A DNA stretch of 64,000 bases from Haliscomenobacter sp. (GTDB lineage: Bacteria > Bacteroidota > Bacteroidia > Chitinophagales > Saprospiraceae). The DNA lies in contig JADJPL010000028.1 of the NCBI GenBank assembly GCA_016713275.1, positions 62,001 to 126,000 of the forward strand. Reading direction: 5' to 3'. The translations under genes and the position numbers were made by a program. The notes below the pieces were generated by a model, which was not told where the DNA came from, searched no databases, and worked only from the letters and a program-made list of their open reading frames with translations. Of this stretch, positions 34,696 through 43,304 are shown piece by piece. Each line of letters opens with the position of its first letter. Position 1 is the first letter of the stretch.

Positions 34696-35489
34696 TCGTC
34701 AAACCGGTGCAGGTCGAGCGTTTCGATCAGGTTGACGAGTTTGACGGCGTAATTGGGGTCGGTAGCATATCCGGCGCGCTTCAGGCCTGCCGCCCAGCCC
34801 TTGAAGTCGCTGGAAGACAATTCGAAAAGCGACTGGTATCTTGGTTTTTGGAGCAGGGTACTATGTGCCCGGTAGCTGGCCCAGGCACTGGGGAAAATCC
34901 GGAAAAAGTCCTTGTGCGAGTCGTCGGAATAATTTCGGCAATGCCCTTTGCTGCAACTTTTGGAAAAGCACTTAATGCCGAAATGGTTGTTGGCGGTCGT
35001 CACCAGGGGGCTGGCGCCGGCGTTGGTTTCCAACAGGCCTTGCGCCAGCGTGATGCTGGCGGGGATGCCAAATTTTTCCATTTCGGCTTGGGCGATATGG
35101 GCGTATTGCTGCACATAGGTCTCTTGCTGCCTCCGTTTTGCCTCCTCATCAGCAGGCAGGGAGGGCTTGGGGGCAGGGGAGGCTGCGACAGGTTCCGTTT
35201 TCTTTTTGGATTTAATTCGCTTCGGCTGAAGCAACGATACATTTAGCGGAGGTTCCTCTTTGGCGTGGAGCGCCGCATTCCTCGGACGAGGCTGCGCAAC
35301 CGCTATTTCCGGGCTGAGGGCGTCCCACGCGACACTAACCTGCAGATCCCGCCGGATAAAAGCAGTTGCCGCCAGGCTTAACAACGCCGCTTTGAACCAG
35401 TACCGCTGTACGGGCTGCCAAACGCGCCGGTTAAATTCCCGCCGGAGGGCGTCCAGCAGGGCAGGTAGATGAGGAGGATGCGCTTCCAT
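34692..35489 (-). CDS. Glucosaminidase-domain protein
   Basis: A 265-residue peptidoglycan hydrolase-like protein. An N-terminal hydrophobic segment near residues 32-45 (WFKAALLSLAATAFI) probably anchors it to the inner membrane. A Pro/Lys-rich linker (about 70-110) follows, then a glucosaminidase domain (PF01832) with GIPASITLAQGLLETNAGAS (catalytic Glu) and NNHFGIKCF. The C-terminal YATDPNYAVKLVNLIE matches the FlgJ-like family. It cleaves the glycan backbone in the periplasm. The start ATG 35489 is chosen over 35528 because the added residues resemble no signal. Confidence 0.88.
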   Translation of the reverse strand: MEAHPPHLPALLDALRREFNRRVWQPVQRYWFKAALLSLAATAFIRRDLQVSVAWDALSPEIAVAQPRPRNAALHAKEEPPLNVSLLQPKRIKSKKKTEPVAASPAPKPSLPADEEAKRRQQETYVQQYAHIAQAEMEKFGIPASITLAQGLLETNAGASPLVTTANNHFGIKCFSKSCSKGHCRNYSDDSHKDFFRIFPSAWASYRAHSTLLQKPRYQSLFELSSSDFKGWAAGLKRAGYATDPNYAVKLVNLIETLDLHRFDE

Positions 35490-35647
35490 GATGAAACAAG
35501 TTGTCTTTTGAATTAAAATATAAAACAAAAAAACTCAATTTCAAACAATAAAGCAAATTTTTAAAACAAAATGTTTTTTAATGTTTTTTTAAGCAAAAGG
35601 CAGCCTCCTTCGGGCGAATTAATGTAGCGCAGTTCAAGCGGTAACGC

Positions 35648-35655
35648 TACCTTTG
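35648..35655 (+). promoter_or_regulatory. -7 promoter element (TACCTTTG) of the ompH-like gene
   Basis: Exact TAnnTTTG match 22 bp before the ATG at 35678, predicting a very short leader. No clear -33 at standard spacing. Confidence 0.45.
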
Positions 35656-35677
35656 CGGAAATTATCAAAAAACGAAC

Positions 35678-36187
35678 ATGAAGAGAATGCTTTTGACTGC
35701 CCTGTTGCTCTCAGGGCTTATGACGGCTGCTACCGCGCAGAAGTACGGGCACCTGAATTTCGGGAACATGCTTTCCCTCATGCCCCAAACCAAAACGGCT
35801 GACGAACAATTGGCCGCTTTCCAGAAAGACCTGGAAGCGAAAGGAGAAAAAATGGCCGTGGAATTTAAAGGCAATGTAGCCAAGTTTATCGCCGAGTCGC
35901 AAACCGGTACGATGTCGCCTAAAGAACAGCAAATCCGTCAGGATACCCTGGCGAAAGAACAGGAAGCCATCCGGGCCTACGAACAGGAAGTGGCAATGAA
36001 GGTCAGCGCCAAACGGGAAGAACTGCTCAAACCCCTCATCGATATGCTTGAAAAAGCGATCGCCGATGTGGCTAAAGAAAATGGCTACCTCCTCATTTTT
36101 GACACCAGCTCCTTCAACGCCATCCTTTACGCCAAAGAAACCGACGACGTCCTGCCTCTGGTGAAAAAGAAGCTGGGGATTCAGTAA
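35678..36187 (+). CDS. OmpH/Skp-family periplasmic chaperone
   Basis: A 169-residue exported protein with signal peptide MKRMLLTALLLSGLMTAATA. It has the Skp/OmpH architecture: a first beta strand KYGHLNFGNMLSLMP, a long charged coiled-coil hairpin (about 45-130), and the returning strands NGYLLIFDTSSFNAILYA. Skp homotrimers escort unfolded outer-membrane proteins. No bamA or lpx genes are nearby, so this is a free-standing copy. A -7 promoter motif lies just upstream. The array of hairpins starting at 36243 follows the gene. Confidence 0.88.
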   Translation: MKRMLLTALLLSGLMTAATAQKYGHLNFGNMLSLMPQTKTADEQLAAFQKDLEAKGEKMAVEFKGNVAKFIAESQTGTMSPKEQQIRQDTLAKEQEAIRAYEQEVAMKVSAKREELLKPLIDMLEKAIADVAKENGYLLIFDTSSFNAILYAKETDDVLPLVKKKLGIQ

Positions 36188-36242
36188 GGCGTAGGGCTTA
36201 AGGCGCAAGGCGCAAGGCCCCTGTTGCCTGTAGTCCCTGTTG

Positions 36243-36496
36243 CCGTAGTCTGAAGACCCTGTTGTCCGTCTTCAGACTACGGACCTTTTGTCCTGTTGCC
36301 CGTAGTCTTCAGACTACCCTGTTGTCCGTAGTCTTCAGACTACGGATCGGTCAATCTTCAGATTGCCGCCGTTGCCCGCCTGTTGCCCGTAGTCTTCAGA
36401 CTACGGATCAGTCAATCTTCAGATTGCGCGCCCTGCCCCCTGTTGCCCGTAGTCTTCAGACTACGGATCGGTCAATCTTCAGATTGCGCGCCCTGC
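36243..36496. repeat. Array of TCTTCAGA-core hairpins
   Basis: About eight palindromes in 250 bp. The first is a large inverted repeat, CCGTAGTCTGAAGAC (36243-36257) with GTCTTCAGACTACGG (36268-36282). Then come repeated CCGTAGTCTTCAGACTACGG hairpins (for example 36326-36345), alternating with smaller CAATCTTCAGATTG hairpins. The last two and a half units repeat with a 60-bp period (starts 36379 and 36439, separated by CCTGTTGCCC). Both hairpin types share the core TCT-TC-AGA. No coding potential. Confidence 0.7.
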
Positions 36497-36582
36497 TACC
36501 CTCTTTTCCTAATCCCCGCGCTGCCAACCCTTCCGTACGCAACCTTTCCCCCCCTCCCGGCGTCTTTTCCGGAAAAAAGAGT

Positions 36583-36653
36583 TACGAAAATATTCGTACA
36601 CGCACTTGCGTCTACGAATCTTTTCGTATATATTTGTTACGAATTATTTCGTA
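36583..36653 (+). promoter_or_regulatory. Three BlaI-type operators around the blaI promoter
   Basis: Three palindromes of form TACGAA-N4-TTCGTA lie at 36583-36598, 36613-36628 and 36638-36653. A promoter is interleaved: TTG at 36606-36608, a 20-bp spacer, and TATATTTG at 36629-36636 (TAnnTTTG). Operator 2 fills the spacer and operator 3 covers the start point, so bound repressor would block polymerase. The presumed ligand is the BlaI protein encoded 83 bp downstream, giving autoregulation of blaI-M56. Confidence 0.75.
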
Positions 36654-36735
36654 GATCGATTCATTCAGGCAGAGGATTTTACAGAATCCTGTATTTCATG
36701 CCATTAAAAGAACACGCGCATAACCGGAACGCCAT

Positions 36736-37128
36736 ATGGAACCGCTACCCACTCCGCCGCCCACCGAATCCGAACTGGAGATCCTGCAGGTCCTCTGGCA
36801 GCAGGGGCCTTCTACGGTACGCCAGGTGAACGACCTGTTGAAAGCGCGCCGGGAGATTGGATACACGACCACCCTGAAATTCATGCAGATCATGTTGGAA
36901 AAGGGCTTGGTCACCCGCGATGCGACGGGTAAGATTCACATTTACCAGGCCGCCGTGGAGGAGGCCAGCACGCAGCAACGTCTGCTGAAGCGGTTTGTGG
37001 ACACCCTGTTTCGGGGCTCCGCCTCCCAGTTGGTCATGCAGGCGCTGGGCAATCACGAAGCTTCTTCCGAAGAGCTGGACGAGATCAAATTGCTGATTGA
37101 GCAAATGGAAAAGCAACAACCCAAATAG
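36736..37128 (+). CDS. blaI: BlaI/MecI/CopY-family repressor
   Basis: A 130-residue repressor. The winged helix is visible as TESELEILQVLWQQGPSTVRQ, then VNDLLKARREIGYTTTLKFM (recognition helix) and the wing KGLVTRDATGKIHIYQA. A C-terminal dimerisation helix carries residues that in BlaI are cleaved upon signalling. It is paired with an M56-family membrane protease 7 bp downstream, the standard BlaI-BlaR1-like layout, and preceded by three matching operators. There is no beta-lactamase gene in the window, so the regulon is unknown. The start was chosen to match the family N terminus. Confidence 0.92.
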   Translation: MEPLPTPPPTESELEILQVLWQQGPSTVRQVNDLLKARREIGYTTTLKFMQIMLEKGLVTRDATGKIHIYQAAVEEASTQQRLLKRFVDTLFRGSASQLVMQALGNHEASSEELDEIKLLIEQMEKQQPK

Positions 37129-37135
37129 CTTGCCC

Positions 37136-39280
37136 ATGAATAGTGCACTCCTTATTCCGCTTTTTTTGCGCATTCCGGCAGGTCAGGAGGGGTTCGGTTT
37201 GCTTCCCGCGCCCGTGGTGAACGCTTTGGGCTGGACGGTCTTGCATTCGCTTTGGCAGGGCGCTTTGGCCGCGTTGCTCCTCGCTTTTCTCCTGCTGGCT
37301 TTGCAACGCCAAAAGGCGCAGGTCCGTTATGCAGCTGCCGTTGTGGCTCAGTTGACGGTTTTGGTGGCCGCCCTGACGACCTTTACATTATACCTTCGCT
37401 GGGACGCCAAAACAGCTGTACAGATAGCGGCGCCTCAAACGATGGCCCAAGTCCAGGAGACGCTGTCCCGGGCAGTTGCCGAAACGCCCTGGGAAACCTG
37501 GCAGCAACAATTTACCCTGTACTTCGACCGCCACCTTCCACTCATTGTGACGCTGTGGCTTGTGGGCGTGCTGGTGTTCTCTTTGCGCCTGCTAGGCGCC
37601 TGGGCGTATGTGCGGCGCCTGGCTCTGGTGTCCATATTTCCGGTAGAAGCTCCTTGGGCTCAGCGTTTGCAGCGGCTGGCAGAGCGTATAAGGGTTTCGG
37701 CGCCAGTAGCTTTGTTTGAATCGGCTCTGGTGCAGGCGCCGTTGGTCATTGGCCATTTCAAGCCGGTCATTCTCGTTCCGCTTGGGTTGCTGAGCGGACT
37801 TCCCCCGGAGCAGGTAGAAGCGATTTTAGCGCATGAGCTGGCGCATATCCGCAGGCGGGATTACCTGGTCAATTTTCTCTTGTCCATATTGGAAACGCTT
37901 TTCTTTTTCAATCCGGCTATCTGGTGGATCAGTGCGGGCATTCGGCGCGAAAGGGAGTATTGCTGCGACGAAATGGCGGTATCCGCCTGTTCCAGCGCGC
38001 TGGTTTATGCCAGGGCCCTTGCCTCGCTTCAGGAACGCCGGCCCTTCACTCCGGTATTTGCCATGGCCGCCGCAGGTAAACGAAAGGAACTCCTCACCCG
38101 CGTACAACGCGTTTTATTACAACAACCAATAAATCCATCCGACGTTATGGAAAAGACGATTGCAACCTTACTGATTGTTGGATCGGTGCTGTTTTTCTCC
38201 ATGCGGGCTACCCCGCCGCAATCCACTGCGCCAACCGATCCTGCCGCAGGCATCGCCAAAGCGGCATTCCTGCCTGCCGATACCCTTCCTCCGGGACGTA
38301 TCTCCATTAAGAGCAAAACGAACGGCAAATCCATGGAAGCCAAAGTGGAAGGCCGCCAAATTGTGGAACTGAAAGTAGACGGACAGGAAATTCCCGCCGA
38401 GAAGTACGGGGAATACGAAAACCAGGTCATGGAGCTGATCGAAAAACTCCCGCCTCCGCCTCCCCCGCCGCCTGCTCCTCCAGTCCCAAGAATGGCGCCT
38501 CATCCGGCAATTCCTCCCATTCCTCCGGTACCCCCGGTTCCCGGAGTACCCCGGGAAGGCCACTCCTTTTTCTTTAGAGGGGCGCCCAGAGTAGACGTTG
38601 AAGACATGCACATTGAAATCGAAGATGGCGATACGGTGATGATCCGCCGCGAAGGCCCTGAGTTTAGACATTTCTTCCAATTGAGCGATAGCCTGGCTGC
38701 CTTCCCGTTCGGTCAAAACTTTGAATTCCGCTTTGAAGGCTTACCGGATGGGTTCGGGGAGCATGCCAAAGAGCTCTCTTTTGAAGTCATGCCGGATATG
38801 TTCGGCGAGCATTCCAAAGAGCTCGCTGAAAAGCTGAAGCAAATGGCCGAGGATGCTGCGGGAATGGCCAAGCGCTATCGATTTAACCAGCAGGGATTTG
38901 GTTGGGAGGAAAAGGACCGCCAGAAGCTCGAAGAAGAACTTCGCAGGATACAGGAACATCACCTTCAATTTCAGGAACGTTTCCGGGAAGATTTCGACAA
39001 GGAATTACGCGAGTATCGTTTTATGCCTGCCCCTGCGCCCAGGGCCAGGGTGGAAGTCCCTTCCTGGGGCCAGACGCCTCAGCAGCGGATCGAACGCTCG
39101 CTGCTCAACGACGGCCTGATCGATTCCAAAGGGACCTACCGCTTTGAACTTACCGACCGCGCCCTTAAAATCGACGGACAAAAACAACCCGACAACATCC
39201 ACCGCAAATACCTCAAACTCTACGAACAAGCATCCGGCATCGATTGGGATCCCAAGAGCCGGGTGGTCATTGAGAAGTAG
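37136..39280 (+). CDS. M56 (BlaR1-like) membrane metalloprotease with long periplasmic tail
   Basis: A 714-residue protein. Helices at about 30-55, 65-88 and 135-155 precede a zinc-protease loop with AHELAHIRRRDY (HExxH, about 233-244) and EREYCCDE (third ligand, about 273). A last helix (about 335-352, IATLLIVGSVLFFS) follows. Instead of the penicillin-binding sensor of BlaR1, the tail has a poly-proline segment (about 427-470), an acidic region, two GEH(A/S)KEL repeats (about 543 and 559), and a helical C-terminal domain. The start ATG 37136 lies 7 bp after blaI. It probably senses an envelope signal and inactivates BlaI; the signal is unknown. Confidence 0.86.
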   Translation: MNSALLIPLFLRIPAGQEGFGLLPAPVVNALGWTVLHSLWQGALAALLLAFLLLALQRQKAQVRYAAAVVAQLTVLVAALTTFTLYLRWDAKTAVQIAAPQTMAQVQETLSRAVAETPWETWQQQFTLYFDRHLPLIVTLWLVGVLVFSLRLLGAWAYVRRLALVSIFPVEAPWAQRLQRLAERIRVSAPVALFESALVQAPLVIGHFKPVILVPLGLLSGLPPEQVEAILAHELAHIRRRDYLVNFLLSILETLFFFNPAIWWISAGIRREREYCCDEMAVSACSSALVYARALASLQERRPFTPVFAMAAAGKRKELLTRVQRVLLQQPINPSDVMEKTIATLLIVGSVLFFSMRATPPQSTAPTDPAAGIAKAAFLPADTLPPGRISIKSKTNGKSMEAKVEGRQIVELKVDGQEIPAEKYGEYENQVMELIEKLPPPPPPPPAPPVPRMAPHPAIPPIPPVPPVPGVPREGHSFFFRGAPRVDVEDMHIEIEDGDTVMIRREGPEFRHFFQLSDSLAAFPFGQNFEFRFEGLPDGFGEHAKELSFEVMPDMFGEHSKELAEKLKQMAEDAAGMAKRYRFNQQGFGWEEKDRQKLEEELRRIQEHHLQFQERFREDFDKELREYRFMPAPAPRARVEVPSWGQTPQQRIERSLLNDGLIDSKGTYRFELTDRALKIDGQKQPDNIHRKYLKLYEQASGIDWDPKSRVVIEK

Positions 39281-39400
39281 ACGGGAGACGGTAGACGGTG
39301 GACGGGAGGGGAGACGGAGACGGTGGAATAAATTACATCCTCTACATCCTCTAAAATCTGGAAAATCATATTCCCGTCCACCGTCCACCGTCCACCGTTT
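39281..39400. repeat. Compound inverted array: GACGG / TACATCCTC / CCGTCCAC
   Basis: The left part (39281-39327) is made of TAGACGG, GGAGACGG and TGGACGG phrases. In the middle are two TACATCCTC units (39334-39351). The right part (39373-39397) is CCGTCCACCGTCCACCGTCC, complementary to the left. The same three-part layout, with nine middle units, occurs at 57032-57290. It lies between the M56 gene and a small minus-strand frame. Confidence 0.65.
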
Positions 39401-39541
39401 CTAATATCCGGCCACAATGTCGAGGGCAAGGGGGTAAGGGTCCATGAAGATGGCCATAATCAGGCAGAAAAGAAACACGATAAACGCGAGCGTAAGGTCC
39501 AGAGAGGGATATCTGGAATTCGGAAAGGAATTCTGGCTCAT
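39401..39541 (-). CDS. Small membrane protein of 46 residues
   Basis: ATG complementary to 39539-39541, stop TAG at 39401-39403. The product begins MSQNSFPNSRYPSLDLTLAF; a hydrophobic helix spans about residues 17-33 (LTLAFIVFLFCLIMAIF), followed by a short tail DPYPLALDIVAGY. The composition, with a soluble N-terminus, one helix and few rare residues, looks like a genuine small membrane protein rather than a chance frame. It lies between the M56 gene and the kinase gene. No family recognised; transcription unproven. Confidence 0.45.
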   Translation of the reverse strand: MSQNSFPNSRYPSLDLTLAFIVFLFCLIMAIFMDPYPLALDIVAGY

Positions 39542-39654
39542 TTTTGTTCGGTTTTGGGATTATAACACGAAAATTTGCTGGTACAAATATTCATGAAATA
39601 CCGGTACCTCACAACTCTTTTTTCGGTTTTTAACACTTTGGCCAAGCCCCCGGG

Positions 39655-40734
39655 TCAGATGGAGGCCTCCATGGTTCGCGACAGAAGGGGAAGTGTAACG
39701 CAAAATTCCTCCGCGCTTTGACGGATATCTACCTGGCGGTCGGAGAAAAAGGCAAACCGGTTGCGGATGTTGAGCAGGCCGAGCTTCGTTGATCCGCCAG
39801 CCGGTTCCCTGAGCTGAAGGTTGTTGCGGATTTCCAGATTTCCATTTTTTTCTTCAATCCAGATATGCAGGGGCTTTTCCACGGATACGACATTGTGCTT
39901 TAAGGCATTTTCTACCAGGATTTGAAGGGAAAGCGGCACAATTTGCAATCCATAGGCTTGTTCGTCCACCTGCACATGCACCTCAAAGCCGGCGCCGAAG
40001 CGCTCTTTCAACAAATGGGTGAAAGCCTTAAGGAAATTCAGCTCCTCGGAAAGGGCAATGAGCTTTTTATCCTGAATCTCTAAAACGTACCGGTACACTT
40101 TAGCCAGCTTCTGGACAAATTCCACCGCCCGTTCCGGGCTTTCCGGGATGAGATAGATCAATGTGTTGAGGCTGTTAAACAAAAAGTGCGGGTTAACCTG
40201 ATTTTTTAATCCCTCCAATTCCGATTGCAGGAATTCCCGCTTGAGCTTTTCTTGTTCCACCAGCGATTCTTTCCACCGGTTGTACAGATACACGCTCTCG
40301 TATAGCGTAGATACCAGGACGATAATAAAAGCGGAGGTGACGATATATTGCCAGTGAGGGATTTTGGCATGCCCTGGGGCTCCTGCCCAAACCTGGATAA
40401 TATCCATGATAAAGTTAAACGCAAAGAAAAACGGAATAATGGTCAGCAAACTCGTAACGATCCGCTTCATGGTTTCTTCCTGCCTGGGAAACCGCCGCCG
40501 CTTCCAAACCATGATGCTTCGCACCACCAGCCAGTAACTGGCGGTATAAATAGTCGAAAAAAACCAAACCATGGAATAGTATGCCCACCCGTCTTTGACC
40601 GGTGAATCCTGGAAAAACAAAATCGGCGCCCAAAATCCAATGAAGGGGATTCCCAGAATGAGGAACCACGTGTCGTTGAAGCCGATCACTTCCCGGGTAC
40701 ACCGGTTGTCTTTTTTTGGAAAGCGAAAACCCAT
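39655..40734 (-). CDS. LytS-type sensor histidine kinase
   Basis: A 359-residue membrane kinase. Four hydrophobic helices (about 25-45, 50-75, 90-115, 125-150) precede a coiled linker and the His_kinase (PF06580) domain. The phospho-acceptor is in NQVNPHFLFNSLNTLIY (about 185-200), and the ATPase domain has ILVENALKHN and the glycine-rich TKLGLLNIRNRF. Such kinases pair with LytTR regulators. No regulator gene is adjacent; the only LytTR gene in the window is 17 kb away. It is convergent with the M56 gene and 19 bp downstream of the TonB receptor gene's stop. Confidence 0.92.
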   Translation of the reverse strand: MGFRFPKKDNRCTREVIGFNDTWFLILGIPFIGFWAPILFFQDSPVKDGWAYYSMVWFFSTIYTASYWLVVRSIMVWKRRRFPRQEETMKRIVTSLLTIIPFFFAFNFIMDIIQVWAGAPGHAKIPHWQYIVTSAFIIVLVSTLYESVYLYNRWKESLVEQEKLKREFLQSELEGLKNQVNPHFLFNSLNTLIYLIPESPERAVEFVQKLAKVYRYVLEIQDKKLIALSEELNFLKAFTHLLKERFGAGFEVHVQVDEQAYGLQIVPLSLQILVENALKHNVVSVEKPLHIWIEEKNGNLEIRNNLQLREPAGGSTKLGLLNIRNRFAFFSDRQVDIRQSAEEFCVTLPLLSRTMEASI

Positions 40735-40753
40735 GCGAGGTACGATTTACTTC

Positions 40754-43162
40754 CTAAAACTGTATCCGGTACAAAATATCCGGGAAGAAGCCGGTCTGGT
40801 AAACGGTGTTCACCTGGTTGGTCGCCCGGTTGTACCGGTTGGTAAAGATATTCTGATTATCGGTAATATTTTGCAGGTCGATGAAGAACTGTTGGGACAT
40901 GCGGCCATTGCGGCTGTTGCGCTGGAAGCCGAATTTGAAATCCAGCCGGAGGTAGGGGTCGTTGCGCAGGGAAAAGGCTTTGTCTTCCTGGAGCACTTCT
41001 TCCTGTGCCGCTTGCGACGCGGGGAGGTTTACCGGAGTTACATAACGCCCTCCGGCGGTGGTGAACTTGAAGTCGAAGGTGAGTGCTTCGCGGCCCGACT
41101 TGCCCAGTTTCACTTCTTTCCCAGCCAGCGCATTGAAGACATAGCCGTTGTTGAACGCGGAGTTGCGCTCGATGCCGTCGCTTCCTTTGTATTTGGAATC
41201 GAACACAGAGGCGGTGACCAGTCCGTAATAGCCTTTACTGAAGAATTTTTCGAGGGTAAACTCCAGGCCGGTGTTCGTTCCGGTTCCTTCGTTGACCAAT
41301 CCGCCTTTCTCCGGGAAGACGAAGTTGGCGCCGGCGTTGAGCATGGAAAAGCTGCTGGAGGTGGCATCTACCGGTACATTGCCTATTGCCTGGTAATAGG
41401 CTTCCGCTTTCAGCCGCCAATCGGCGCCTAACTTGCGGTCGTAGCCTAATACGATATGGTGGCTTCTGGTGAATTCCAGGTCCTCGTTGGTTGGCTCAAA
41501 GACTCCGGGCGCCGTTTCTTGGCGGTAGAAGAACACGGGCAACGGTTGGTTCTGATGGTGCAACCCATATCCCAGGCTGATTTTCTGGTTTGGGGTGAAC
41601 AGCCAACTGATGGATGCCCTGGGTTCCAGAACGAATTGCCCGTTTTTGTCGAGGTACTGGCTGTGGAGTCCGGCAAAGAGCGTCCACTTCTCATTGATGC
41701 GGTATTGGTTTTGGGCATAGGCTTCAAAAAGGGCAAGGCTGCCTTCAAAATCGCGATAAACTCCCCAGTCGGCCTGTCCGTCGCCGTCGAGGTCAGGGCG
41801 GTTGTCCCGGCTTTGGCCGAATGCGTCCAAGCGGTACACCTGGGCGAGAATGCCAAAGCGTAGCGTTTGGCGAGCGTCCAGTTTTTGGTTGATATACGAG
41901 CTGAGTGCCAGGGTGTTGTTGATGTCGTCTACGGTGATCAGACGCGTCTGTGGGCCGCCTTCCTGTAAAGGCAATTCGTCTTGATCGAACCGGGACCTGG
42001 AGCGGCTAAAAGCGGCGACGGTACGCAGGTATCCGTTTTTGCCAAGGATCAAATTGTGGCGCAGCCCCAGGATGCTCAGTCCGGACTTGACGTAGGAGTC
42101 GCGGTCAGCCTCGGCGAACAAGTCGTCTTCGTCGATCTCCTTACCCAGGAAATCGATGTTGCTTGTCCCCAGGATTCCAAACAAAGAAAACCGCCCGGAT
42201 TTCTGGCTGCCGAAGTCTACCTTGAACGACAGGTCGCGGTAATTGGGCGTGGCGTTGGTGCCTACCGGGATGCCGGCAGCATCTGCCAACCCGACAAAGG
42301 AATACCGGCCGCTGACCAAATACGTGGCCTGCCCGTCTTTTTTCAGGGGGCCTTCCGCCATCGCTTCGAGACCGCTGAACGCAGCCATTTGAAGGGTAAA
42401 TTCGTGCCGGTCGCGGTTGCCGGAGCGGAAGCCCAGGTCAAACACCCCCGACAGCGCATTCCCGTATTCTGCCGGAAAGGCGCTGGTCAGGAAATCCGAA
42501 CTGCGCAGCAAATTGGGGTTAATGGCGCTGACGGGCCCTCCGGTAGTGCCCAGGGTGGAAAAGTGATTGGGGTTGGGAATCGGAATGCCTTCCAGGCGCC
42601 AAAGCACACCGGTAGGGGAGTTGCCGCGCACGACGATATCATTGCGGGAATCGTCGGCTACGGCAACTCCGGCAAAACTACCGGCCAGGCGGGCTACGTC
42701 GTTGCGCCCGCCCGAAAATCGGGTGACTTCTTCCAGGTTGAAACTGCGGGCACTGACCGAGGCCATGTCGTTTTGCGCCCTATCCTTCTCGGCATTGGCC
42801 GAAACAACGATCTCCTGGAGTTGGAGAACGGATTCGGAAAGGGAAATGTCCAGAACGACTTCTTTGCCTGCGGTCACCAGCACGTTGGGAATCGTCAGGG
42901 TTTCGTACCCCAGGTAACTGAAGCGCAGGCTGTGGCGGCCAAAAGGAACGTTTTCGAGAACAAAGCGGCCGTTATCCTCGCTGACGGCGCCGGTTGGCGT
43001 TTCGGCGTCAAGGAGTTCTACGGTCACCCCAAACAGGGGTTGTTCGGATTGGCGGTCGATTACGACGCCTTTGATACGCTGCGCTTGGTTGGATTGCCCA
43101 CTAGCGGGCAGCAGCGCTACAACAAGAAAAAAAAGGGTGAACAGTTTAGAAACAGGTGACAT
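40754..43162 (-). CDS. TonB-dependent receptor with carboxypeptidase-like N-terminal domain
   Basis: An 802-residue outer-membrane protein. Signal peptide (MSPVSKLFTLFFLVVALLPASG), a carboxypeptidase-D regulatory-like beta-sandwich (about 28-110; GVVIDRQSEQPLFGVTVELL), a plug domain (about 120-230; GRNDVARLAGSFAGVAVADD, IVVRGNSPTGVLWRLEGIP), then a 22-strand-type barrel ending YQTGFFPDILYRIQF with terminal Phe. Ligand unknown; there is no SusD partner nearby. No clear promoter is seen in the 140-bp upstream gap. Confidence 0.93.
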   Translation of the reverse strand: MSPVSKLFTLFFLVVALLPASGQSNQAQRIKGVVIDRQSEQPLFGVTVELLDAETPTGAVSEDNGRFVLENVPFGRHSLRFSYLGYETLTIPNVLVTAGKEVVLDISLSESVLQLQEIVVSANAEKDRAQNDMASVSARSFNLEEVTRFSGGRNDVARLAGSFAGVAVADDSRNDIVVRGNSPTGVLWRLEGIPIPNPNHFSTLGTTGGPVSAINPNLLRSSDFLTSAFPAEYGNALSGVFDLGFRSGNRDRHEFTLQMAAFSGLEAMAEGPLKKDGQATYLVSGRYSFVGLADAAGIPVGTNATPNYRDLSFKVDFGSQKSGRFSLFGILGTSNIDFLGKEIDEDDLFAEADRDSYVKSGLSILGLRHNLILGKNGYLRTVAAFSRSRSRFDQDELPLQEGGPQTRLITVDDINNTLALSSYINQKLDARQTLRFGILAQVYRLDAFGQSRDNRPDLDGDGQADWGVYRDFEGSLALFEAYAQNQYRINEKWTLFAGLHSQYLDKNGQFVLEPRASISWLFTPNQKISLGYGLHHQNQPLPVFFYRQETAPGVFEPTNEDLEFTRSHHIVLGYDRKLGADWRLKAEAYYQAIGNVPVDATSSSFSMLNAGANFVFPEKGGLVNEGTGTNTGLEFTLEKFFSKGYYGLVTASVFDSKYKGSDGIERNSAFNNGYVFNALAGKEVKLGKSGREALTFDFKFTTAGGRYVTPVNLPASQAAQEEVLQEDKAFSLRNDPYLRLDFKFGFQRNSRNGRMSQQFFIDLQNITDNQNIFTNRYNRATNQVNTVYQTGFFPDILYRIQF

Positions 43163-43304
43163 GGCACGGTGTTTTTGCCGGTGTGATAATTAGTGAACAC
43201 CGCAAAAATGGAAGAAAACGCTGCTCCATGCCATTCATTTCCTACGAACCGCCAAATGAACAAGGTGAATTGTCAAATTTTCGGGTTGGAAAAAGCCTCA
43301 GCCG

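Noticed and set aside
41981..43159. Plus-strand open frame (392 codons) opposite the TonB receptor
   Set aside because: Antisense to the signal peptide, plug and first barrel strands of a clear TonB-dependent receptor.
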